DNA of 6,547 nucleotides, from assembly GCA_028293055.1 (NCBI GenBank), contig JAQGLD010000197.1, positions 1 through 6,547 on the forward strand. Reading direction: 5' to 3'. Source of the stretch: Alphaproteobacteria bacterium (lineage in GTDB: Bacteria; Pseudomonadota; Alphaproteobacteria; Sphingomonadales; Sphingomonadaceae). The notes under the pieces were generated by a model, which saw only the letters and a program-made list of their open reading frames with translations, did not search any database and was not told where the DNA came from. Position numbers and translations under genes: made by a program. Of this stretch, positions 1 to 5,693 are shown one piece after another (the first letter of the stretch is position 1; every line of letters begins with the position of its first letter).

Positions 1-1576
1 TGTCGAACAATGGACCGGACGGTGCGAGCACGATCACCGGGACGGAATCGTCGATCAGTGCGATCGGGCCGTGCTTCATCTCGCCCGCGGCATAACCTTC
101 GGCGTGGATGTAGCTGATTTCCTTGAGCTTCAGCGCGCCTTCCATGGCCAGCGGATAGTCCGGGCCGCGGCCGATATACAGCACGTCGCGGGCCCCTGCG
201 ATGGTGTGGGCCATCGCCTCGATCTCGTCGTCGTGGCTGAGCGCTGCATTGATCGCCCCAGGCGCCTCGCGGAGATGGTGGACGATCTCCCTTTCCTCCT
301 CGCCGCTCAGCTTGCCCTTGGCGCGGGCGAGATTGACCGCGAGCGCCGCCATTACCGCCAGCTGGCAGGTAAAGGCCTTGGTCGAGGCGACTCCGATCTC
401 GGGGCCGGCATGGGTCGACAGGAGCAGGTCGACCTCGCGCGCCATCGAGCTGGTCGGCACGTTGATGATTCCGGCGGTAGTCACTCCGTTCGCCTTCATA
501 TGGCGAAGCGCGGCGAGCGTGTCGGCGGTCTCGCCGGACTGGGAGACGACGACCCCGAGCGTGTTGGGAAGGAGGACCGGATCGCGGTAGCGGAACTCCG
601 ACGCGACATCGACCTCGACCCGAATCCGGGCGAAGCGCTCGATCCAATATTTGCCGATCATCCCGACATAGGACGCGGTGCCGCAGGCGACGATCGTCAC
701 CCGGTCGATCGCTCCGAGATCGAAATGCATGTCGGGAAGCGCGACCATCTCCTCGAGCGGCCGGATGTAGGAGCCAAGCGTCTGGGCGACCACGACCGGC
801 TGCTCATAAATCTCCTTGAGCATGAAATGGGGGTGGTTGCCCTTGTCGATCACCTCGGCGCTCGCGCCGGACAGAACGATCGGGCGGTCCACTTGATGAT
901 TGTCGCGGTCGAAGATCTCGACCTGCTCGCGGCTGACCGTGACCCAGTCACCCTCGTCGAGATAGGCGATGCGCTGGGTGAGCGGCGCCAGCGCATGGGC
1001 GTCGGAGCCGAGATAATTTTCGCCCTCGCCATAGCCGACGGTCAGCGGCGCGCCGAGCCGAGCTCCGATCAGCAAATCGGGCTCGGTGCGGAACAGGAAC
1101 ACGATCGCGAAGGCGCCCTGGAGCCTCGGCAAAATGTCCGCCACCGCCTGGCGCGGGGCGCTGCCGCGCTCGAGCTCGCGAGCGACGAGATGGGCGACGA
1201 CCTCGGTGTCGGTCTGGCTTCGGAACTCGCGGCCGTCGGCGATCAGCTCGTCGCGGAGCGGCTTGAAATTCTCGATGATGCCGTTGTGGACGATCGAGAC
1301 ATCGCCGACGATGTGCGGGTGGGCATTGTCCTCGGTCGGAGCGCCGTGCGTCGCCCAGCGGGTGTGCGCGATCCCGATCGTTCCGGGCAGCGGATCGGCG
1401 GCTAGCCGGCGGGCGAGATTGTCGAGCTTGCCCTCGGCCCGGCGGCGATCGAATTCGCCGTCGACCAGGGTGCACATTCCGGCGCTGTCATAACCGCGAT
1501 ATTCGAGCCGCCTCAGCCCGTCCATCAGCCGCGGCGCGACCTCATTCTTGCCGACAATTCCAATGATACCGCACAT
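1..1576 (-). CDS. glmS: Glutamine--fructose-6-phosphate aminotransferase (isomerizing), 3' end cut by window edge
   Basis: Cytoplasmic enzyme that converts fructose-6-phosphate and glutamine to glucosamine-6-phosphate, the committed step to UDP-N-acetylglucosamine. The minus frame stays open from ATG at 1576 to the window edge, giving 525 residues of a family usually about 600 long, so about 80 C-terminal residues, including the usual catalytic lysine tail, are missing. The start is certain because Met is followed by the nucleophile Cys2 of MCGIIGIVG. The glutaminase domain (about 1-235) shows HTRW at 71-74, HNG at 97-99 and TDTE at 122-125. Two sugar isomerase (SIS) domains follow: CGTASY from 298 and SQSGET at 345-350 in the first, GVASTKAF at 395-402 between them, and GRGPDYPLAMEGALKLKE from 469 with the AAGEMKHGP block at 496-504 in the second. 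E486 and H502 appear to match the E. coli isomerase residues Glu488 and His504. A weak purine-rich GAAG precedes the start. No glmS ribozyme is seen, as expected outside Firmicutes. Identification is very secure. Confidence 0.97.
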   Translation of the reverse strand, partial: MCGIIGIVGKNEVAPRLMDGLRRLEYRGYDSAGMCTLVDGEFDRRRAEGKLDNLARRLAADPLPGTIGIAHTRWATHGAPTEDNAHPHIVGDVSIVHNGIIENFKPLRDELIADGREFRSQTDTEVVAHLVARELERGSAPRQAVADILPRLQGAFAIVFLFRTEPDLLIGARLGAPLTVGYGEGENYLGSDAHALAPLTQRIAYLDEGDWVTVSREQVEIFDRDNHQVDRPIVLSGASAEVIDKGNHPHFMLKEIYEQPVVVAQTLGSYIRPLEEMVALPDMHFDLGAIDRVTIVACGTASYVGMIGKYWIERFARIRVEVDVASEFRYRDPVLLPNTLGVVVSQSGETADTLAALRHMKANGVTTAGIINVPTSSMAREVDLLLSTHAGPEIGVASTKAFTCQLAVMAALAVNLARAKGKLSGEEEREIVHHLREAPGAINAALSHDDEIEAMAHTIAGARDVLYIGRGPDYPLAMEGALKLKEISYIHAEGYAAGEMKHGPIALIDDSVPVIVLAPSGPLFD

Positions 1577-1624
1577 GTCTTCGCAAACCCCGTCTCACCG
1601 CGCCCCGGCGGCGCCCGTTTCCCG

Positions 1625-1728
1625 CTAAAGCATCGTGCCGAAAAGCCGGAACCGGTTTCGGCAATTACGATGCGAATTCAAAACCTGGAGCAACATGCGC
1701 GAGTCTCGAATCGCGAATGTTGCTCTAG
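1625..1728. repeat. 104-bp palindromic element with inverted ends and two internal hairpins
   Basis: The element lies between the phosphoesterase stop and the glmS start. Its ends are imperfect inverted copies, CTAAAGCA at 1625-1632 and TGCTCTAG at 1721-1728 (7 of 8 positions match). Hairpin A: GCATCGT (1630-1636) pairs with ACGATGC (1667-1673). Inside it GCCGAAA (1637-1643) pairs with TTTCGGC (1656-1662), and CCGG/CCGG caps the stem; an AATT bulge sits at 1663-1666. Hairpin B: GAGCAACAT (1688-1696) pairs with ATGTTGCTC (1717-1725), continues past one mismatch to CGCGA/TCGCG (1698-1702 and 1711-1715), and leaves an 8-base loop. The outer stem extends to 1685/1728 with one G-T pair. This resembles the short interspersed palindromic repeats common in alphaproteobacteria; the family assignment is from memory. 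No T-run follows either hairpin, so it is not a classic terminator, though it could stabilise mRNA ends. No direct target-site duplication is evident. Confidence 0.75.
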
Positions 1729-1772
1729 AAGATGGGAGATTGCCCCGGCCTTGTCATCAGGTGACAAACTGT

Positions 1773-2612
1773 TCAACTCCCGCCGCTTTTGTCCGGCGGC
1801 GGAACGAGCGTGATCAGCCACCAATCCGGCCGCGCGAGCAGCCGCAGCGGCAGCACGCTGGTGCCGAGGCCGCCGGACACGATCATCGCATTGCCATATT
1901 CGCGATAATAGCCGCACAGATAGCGGCTGCCGTAGCGCGACGGTACCGAGATCGCCCCGTAGAGCGGGAGGACGATCTGGCCGCAATGGGTGTGGGCGGC
2001 GAGCAGCAGCGGCGCGCCGGGCAGCAGATCCGGGAAGACGTCCGGGCTGTGCGAGACCAGCAAGGGCGCTCCGTGCAGGCGCCGCACCGCCGCGAGGGTA
2101 CGCTGCGGGGCGGCATGGCCGGTCAGCGTGTCGTCGATCCCCCCGATCGAGAGCGGCCCGCGCACCACCGCCTGTTTCGCCAGCACGGTCGCGCCGATGC
2201 CGCGCAGCGCCGCGGTCACCGCCTTCGCATCGTCCCAATAATCGTGATTGCCGAGCACGGCGACGATTCCGAGCGGCGCTCGAAGCTTGGCGAACGGCGC
2301 CACGGACTGCGCCCGAGAATAAACCGGGCCGATCAGCTTGCGATCGCCGATATAGTCGCCGGCGAGGACGACCAGATCGGGATGCTGCGCATTCACGTCG
2401 GCGACGATCCGGTCGAGCCGTTCGGAGCTGCTGTCCGGGCCGGACAAATGGCTGTCGCCGAGCAGCGCGATCCGGATCGGCCGCTGGCCCTCGGCGAGAC
2501 CCGCGAGCGGCAAGGTCGCAATTCGCATCGCGGGCATCCGCCTTGCCTCGACGAACATGTAGCCGAGAAACGCGATCGCGATCAGCAGCAGGATGGCGAT
2601 CCAGCGGCGCAC
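1773..2612 (-). CDS. Membrane-anchored calcineurin-like metallophosphoesterase (YkuE/YaeI-like)
   Basis: Predicted phosphohydrolase with a two-metal active site; the substrate is unknown. I start it at GTG 2612 (279 residues): GGGAAGG at 2620-2626 lies 7 bases upstream, and this gives a compact N-terminus with a hydrophobic anchor at about residues 4-21. An upstream ATG at 2708 would add 32 residues with no domain character that overlap glmU. The metallophosphoesterase motifs are in order: GDSH at 52-55 (D53, H55), GDYIGD from 85 (D86), GNHD at 121-124, SHSP (H188) and AHTHCGQ (H207, H209). The last is usually GHTHGGQ, so Ala replaces Gly. No signal peptidase site is obvious, so it is probably an inner-membrane protein with its catalytic domain outside. 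Arginines 2-3 precede the anchor, but a full Tat motif is absent. It follows glmU by four bases, so the two are probably co-translated. It could act on an envelope phosphodiester or phospholipid, but nothing in the sequence shows this. Confidence 0.88.
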   Translation of the reverse strand: MRRWIAILLLIAIAFLGYMFVEARRMPAMRIATLPLAGLAEGQRPIRIALLGDSHLSGPDSSSERLDRIVADVNAQHPDLVVLAGDYIGDRKLIGPVYSRAQSVAPFAKLRAPLGIVAVLGNHDYWDDAKAVTAALRGIGATVLAKQAVVRGPLSIGGIDDTLTGHAAPQRTLAAVRRLHGAPLLVSHSPDVFPDLLPGAPLLLAAHTHCGQIVLPLYGAISVPSRYGSRYLCGYYREYGNAMIVSGGLGTSVLPLRLLARPDWWLITLVPPPDKSGGS

Positions 2613-2616
2613 GGCC

Positions 2617-3972
2617 TTACCTTCCCTTCCTGGCCTGCATGACCTCGCGAAAGCGCTTTGCCCGGCCGGGCTTGGCTTCCTGGGCGCCGCGCGCGATGGC
2701 GAGCGCATCGGCTTCGACGTCGCGGGTGATCACCGATCCCGCGGCGACCATCGCCCCCGCCCCGATGCTCACCGGGGCGACCAGGGCGCTGTTGGAGCCG
2801 ATGAAGGCGCCGGCGCCGATGTTCGTGCGATATTTGAGGAAGCCGTCATAATTGCAGGTGATCGTTCCCGCGCCGACATTCGCGGACGCACCGACATCCG
2901 CGTCGCCAATGTAGGAAAGGTGGCTGACCTTGGCGCCCTTGCCGAGCCGGGCCTTCTTCACCTCGACGAAATTGCCGACCTTGGCCTGCTCGCCTATCTC
3001 TGCGCCCGGACGGAGCCGCGCATAGGGCCCGATCTCGGCGCCTGCGCCGATCGACGCGCCCTCGATATGACTGAACGCCCGGATCCGCACGCCCTCGCCG
3101 ATCCGGACTCCAGGCCCGAAGACGACATTGGGCTCGATCCGGGTGTCGCGGGCAATCTCGGTGTCGAAGGCGAACCATACCGTCTCCGGCGCGACTAGCG
3201 ACACTCCGTCGGCCATCGCCCGGGCGCGCCTGCCCTGCTGCCACAAGGCTTCGACGGCGGCGAGCTCGGCGCGGCTGTTGATTCCGGCGACCTCGTCGGC
3301 GCCGGTCTCGATCATCGCCGAGCGCCGGCCGTCGGAAGCAGCGAGCATGACGATGTCGGGCAGATAATATTCGCGCGCCGCATTGTCGTTGCCGACCCGG
3401 TCGAGCAGCGACCAGAGCTCCTCCGAGCGAACCGCCATCAGCCCGGAATTGCAGAGGTCGACCGCTTTCTCCGCCTCCGTAGCGTCCTTGTGCTCGACCA
3501 TCTTCACGATGGTTCCGTCGGCGTCCGCGAGGATTCGGCCATAAGCCGCGGGATCGCTCGGCCGCGAGGCGACCACCACAACCGCCGGCGCATCTGCAGC
3601 GTTGAGGCGGGCCAGCATCCGTTCCATCGTCGCGGTGCTCACCAGGGGCGTGTCGCCGTAGAGGATGAGGATGTCTCCGCTGAAGCTCGCAAGGCTTTCG
3701 CGCGCCTGGAGGACTGCGTGGGCGGTCCCGTGCTGCGGGTCCTGGACGACGACCGACCCGCCCTGGCTGGCGACCAGCGGCTCGACCTGCTCGCGGCCGG
3801 CGCCGACCACCACCACCTTATGCTCCGGCGCGAGCGTGTCGACGCTGGCGAGGAGATGGGACAGCATCGGCTGCCCGGCGATCGGGTGAAGGACCTTGTG
3901 CAGGTCCGATTTCATCCTGGTGCCCTTGCCGGCAGCAAGGACGATGGCGGCGACGGAGCGTGAGCGGGTCAT
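2617..3972 (-). CDS. glmU: Bifunctional UDP-N-acetylglucosamine diphosphorylase / glucosamine-1-phosphate N-acetyltransferase
   Basis: Cytoplasmic enzyme that acetylates glucosamine-1-phosphate with acetyl-CoA and then couples it to UTP, giving UDP-N-acetylglucosamine. It has 451 residues, against 456 in E. coli. The N-terminal uridylyltransferase domain (about 1-230) has LAAGKGTRM at 12-20 (R19), K26, QDPQHGTAHA at 77-86 and YGDTPL at 105-110 (metal-binding D107); GINSR (N232) closes the site. A linker leads to a left-handed beta-helix of hexapeptide repeats (about 265-425) with RPGAEIG (R321), GNFVEVKKARLGKG (K339), the catalytic base H351 in SHLSYIGDA, Y354, and the GAGTITCNYDG block at 367-377. 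The start is ATG 3972, with GAGAGG six bases upstream (3979-3984). An in-frame start at 4020 would add 16 residues without family support. It is divergent from gph and shares a probable transcript with the downstream phosphoesterase. Its pathway partner glmS lies two genes on. All key residues are intact. Confidence 0.97.
   Translation of the reverse strand: MTRSRSVAAIVLAAGKGTRMKSDLHKVLHPIAGQPMLSHLLASVDTLAPEHKVVVVGAGREQVEPLVASQGGSVVVQDPQHGTAHAVLQARESLASFSGDILILYGDTPLVSTATMERMLARLNAADAPAVVVVASRPSDPAAYGRILADADGTIVKMVEHKDATEAEKAVDLCNSGLMAVRSEELWSLLDRVGNDNAAREYYLPDIVMLAASDGRRSAMIETGADEVAGINSRAELAAVEALWQQGRRARAMADGVSLVAPETVWFAFDTEIARDTRIEPNVVFGPGVRIGEGVRIRAFSHIEGASIGAGAEIGPYARLRPGAEIGEQAKVGNFVEVKKARLGKGAKVSHLSYIGDADVGASANVGAGTITCNYDGFLKYRTNIGAGAFIGSNSALVAPVSIGAGAMVAAGSVITRDVEADALAIARGAQEAKPGRAKRFREVMQARKGR
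2620..2626 (-). promoter_or_regulatory. Ribosome binding site of the phosphoesterase, inside the glmU 3' end
   Basis: Read on the minus strand, GGGAAGG lies within the last two sense codons of glmU, directly before its TAA stop (2619-2617) and 7 bases before GTG 2612. It is the best ribosome binding site in this junction and decides the GTG start. It implies that ribosomes finishing glmU can reinitiate on the next gene. Confidence 0.7.
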
Positions 3973-3993
3973 CGGCCGCCTCTCGCACGGAAT

Positions 3994-4022
3994 CCTTGCC
4001 AATTCCACTGGCCGCGGCAAGG
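3994..4022. promoter_or_regulatory. Inverted repeat in the glmU-gph divergent spacer, possible operator or leader hairpin
   Basis: CCTTGCC (3994-4000) and GGCAAGG (4016-4022) are perfect 7-base inverted copies separated by 15 bases, so the arm centres are 22 bases apart, about two helical turns. The right arm overlaps the gph ribosome binding site AAGGG (4019-4023). Each arm contains CTTGCC on one strand, which loosely resembles an alphaproteobacterial -35 box (CTTGAC), but no convincing -10 box follows on either strand. A smaller dyad, GGAAT (3989-3993) with ATTCC (4002-4006), overlaps it. It could bind a dimeric regulator, fold in the gph leader to mask the ribosome binding site, or be chance in GC-rich DNA. 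Confidence 0.35.
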
Positions 4023-4029
4023 GCGAGCC

Positions 4030-4692
4030 ATGGTTTCATTCCCCTTCAAGGTCGTCGCGTTCGATCTCGACGGCACCCTCGCTGACACCGCCGCCGACCT
4101 CGGCGCGGCGCTCAACCATGCGCTGGCCGCGCTCGGCCGCGAGCCGATCGCAGCGGAAGCGGTCCGGCCGATGATCGGCCACGGCGCCCGCGCCTTGCTC
4201 CACAAGGGCCTTGAGGCGACCGGAGGAGCGTCGGAGTCGCTGGTCGATCGCGCCTTTTTGGTCTTCCTCGACCATTACCGTTCCAATCTCGCGACGAACA
4301 CGCGTGCCTATCCGGGACTCGAGGCGGCCATGGACGAGCTAGCCGGCCGCGGAGTCGCCCTCTCGGTCTGCACCAACAAGCTCGAATCCCTCACCCTGGG
4401 CCTGCTCGACGCGCTCGGCTGGAGCGCCCGGTTCCACTCGGTCATCGGCGGCGACACATTGCCGGTCCGCAAGCCCGATCCGGCCCCGCTCCGCGAAGCG
4501 ATCGCCCGCGCCGGAGGCGGCCGCGCCGCCTTCGTCGGCGATTCGATCACGGATGCCGATACCGCCCGCGCCGCCGGTATCCCGTTCGTCGCGGTCAGCT
4601 TCGGATTCTCGGACCGGCCGGTCGACCAACTAGGCGCTGACGCGGTGATTGACGATTATGCGGCTTTGGTCGGAGTACTGGGCCGATTCTAG
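4030..4692 (+). CDS. gph: HAD-family phosphatase, probable phosphoglycolate phosphatase
   Basis: Predicted cytoplasmic magnesium-dependent phosphatase. The likely substrate is 2-phosphoglycolate, a product of oxidative DNA damage repair and oxygenase side reactions. All four HAD motifs are present in 220 residues, a usual length. Motif I is DLDGTLADT, with nucleophile D12 and acid/base D14. A helical cap follows at about 20-85. Motif II is T115 in SVCTNK, motif III is K148 in RKPDP, and motif IV is GDSITDADTA with D171 and D175. The start at ATG 4030 has AAGGG six bases upstream (4019-4023), and motif I sits close behind it, as is normal. It is divergent from glmU across 57 bases and converges on the nucleotidyltransferase gene, overlapping its stop by four bases. 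HAD phosphatases of this subclass can have other small substrates (pyrophosphate, pyridoxal phosphate, sugar phosphates), so the fold is certain but the substrate is inferred. Confidence 0.88.
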   Translation: MVSFPFKVVAFDLDGTLADTAADLGAALNHALAALGREPIAAEAVRPMIGHGARALLHKGLEATGGASESLVDRAFLVFLDHYRSNLATNTRAYPGLEAAMDELAGRGVALSVCTNKLESLTLGLLDALGWSARFHSVIGGDTLPVRKPDPAPLREAIARAGGGRAAFVGDSITDADTARAAGIPFVAVSFGFSDRPVDQLGADAVIDDYAALVGVLGRF

Positions 4693-5693
4693 CGACGGGC
4701 CTTGGTCCACAGATGCCGCGCCAGCATCAGCGGCGGCATCCGCATCCAGTGCGATCGCACATAGAATGCGAGGCGCAGAGCGGGACGGGTCGCCTGCCCC
4801 CAGCCGTTGCGGGCGAGCAGCCGCGCGCGGAACAGGGGATCGGCATTGTCTGACGCCCGCCAGCTCCCGGGGATCGGAGTCTCGTAGAGATTGCTGGCGA
4901 GCCGCGCCGCACGGTGCACCGCCGAGGAGAGATCGTGTCGCGCCGCCCGAGCCTCCAGCTCGCCCCAGAATTCCGCATCGGCGGCGCTGAAGTCGCGGAG
5001 CAGCCGATCGATGTCCCAGAGATTGCGGAGCCCCCCGGCAAGGTCGCCGTCGGCGAACAGGTGCGCCGCCGAATGGATCACCATGTCCGCCGGCGCCAGC
5101 ACGCGCAGGCCGCTTTCGAGCCGCACGCTGGCAGCGATCATCGCTCCGGCGTCCGGCTTGCGCCGCGCGGTGAGCGGCAGGATCGTGTGGTGGACATCGA
5201 TCATCCGGTCGCGCTCGCGGTGGATCAGAGGCGGCAGCTCGTGCATCCAGGTCCGGTAATAAAGATCGTCATAGGCATCCTCCTTCACCCATTCCCAGCC
5301 GGCGGCGAGCAAGGCCGTCTGGACGGCATCGAGGCTTTCGCGCGGGACGAGGATGTCGAGATCGCCGATCGACCGGCCGGCCGAGGCGGAGAGCCCCGCA
5401 GCGGCATAAGCCGTGCCCTTGAGCAGAACGACTGGAATGCCGAGCGGATCGAGCGCCCGCCGCGCCATCTCCGCTTCCCACAAGGCACGGACCCGGACAT
5501 GCTCGGCATCCCGCCGGGCATCCTCCATCATCCGCTCGACCGCTTCCGGCAGCTCCCGTCCCTCGAGGCGGCAGGCGAGGCTTCCGATCAGCGATTCCGC
5601 CCGCGCCGCAGCGATCAGATCGGTCCAGTCCGGGGTGTGAACTCCCCGCGACGGATCGGCGAGGAGCCCGGCAAGTTCCAGCGCGATGCTCAT
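4689..5693 (-). CDS. Nucleotidyltransferase-fold family protein (NTP_transf_5 type)
   Basis: A 334-residue soluble protein of the family annotated as 'nucleotidyltransferase family protein'; its reaction is not established. The visible core is LKGTAYAAAG at 91-100, then RSIGDLDILVPR at 107-118 with the metal-type carboxylates D111 and D113. The family's helix and 'AAGW' follow (130-133), then IDVHHTI at 165-171, where D166 is a plausible third carboxylate. A later helical block, VIHSAAHLFADG with LRNLWDIDRLL (205-232), is also typical. No signal peptide or membrane segment is seen. The ATG at 5693 overlaps the upstream kinase stop as ATGA, which points to translational coupling; the local ribosome binding site is weak (TGGG). 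Related proteins occur beside HPr kinase-like and PqqD-like genes, including in some lasso-peptide clusters, so a role in modifying a peptide or small carrier is plausible. Its stop overlaps that of gph on the other strand. Confidence 0.85.
   Translation of the reverse strand: MSIALELAGLLADPSRGVHTPDWTDLIAAARAESLIGSLACRLEGRELPEAVERMMEDARRDAEHVRVRALWEAEMARRALDPLGIPVVLLKGTAYAAAGLSASAGRSIGDLDILVPRESLDAVQTALLAAGWEWVKEDAYDDLYYRTWMHELPPLIHRERDRMIDVHHTILPLTARRKPDAGAMIAASVRLESGLRVLAPADMVIHSAAHLFADGDLAGGLRNLWDIDRLLRDFSAADAEFWGELEARAARHDLSSAVHRAARLASNLYETPIPGSWRASDNADPLFRARLLARNGWGQATRPALRLAFYVRSHWMRMPPLMLARHLWTKARR

Noticed and set aside
71..1405. 444-codon open frame on the plus strand, antisense to glmS
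   Set aside because: It lies wholly inside glmS, whose minus-strand protein has complete family motifs. The translation shows no recognisable domain, and long antisense frames are expected in GC-rich coding DNA.
1630..1673. Intrinsic terminator for the phosphoesterase transcript
   Set aside because: The hairpin is strong, but no run of T follows it on the minus strand, and the paired second hairpin and inverted ends fit a repeat element better.
1678..2238. 186-codon minus-strand frame overlapping the phosphoesterase in another frame
   Set aside because: The real gene on the same strand carries all the catalytic motifs; this frame is Arg/Ala-rich, motif-free and runs into the repeat element.
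1635..2642. 335-codon open frame on the plus strand
   Set aside because: It spans the palindromic element and is antisense to the phosphoesterase. Its protein is rich in Arg, Asp and Gln with no domain, as typical for a shadow frame.
2613..2708. Upstream ATG extension of the phosphoesterase (32 extra residues)
   Set aside because: The extension overlaps glmU, is basic and without domain character, and would push the membrane anchor away from the N-terminus. GTG 2612 has a well-placed ribosome binding site.
3973..4020. 16-residue N-terminal extension of GlmU
   Set aside because: It would take up nearly all of the divergent spacer and lacks family support. ATG 3972 has GAGAGG at a good distance, and the protein then matches the usual GlmU length.
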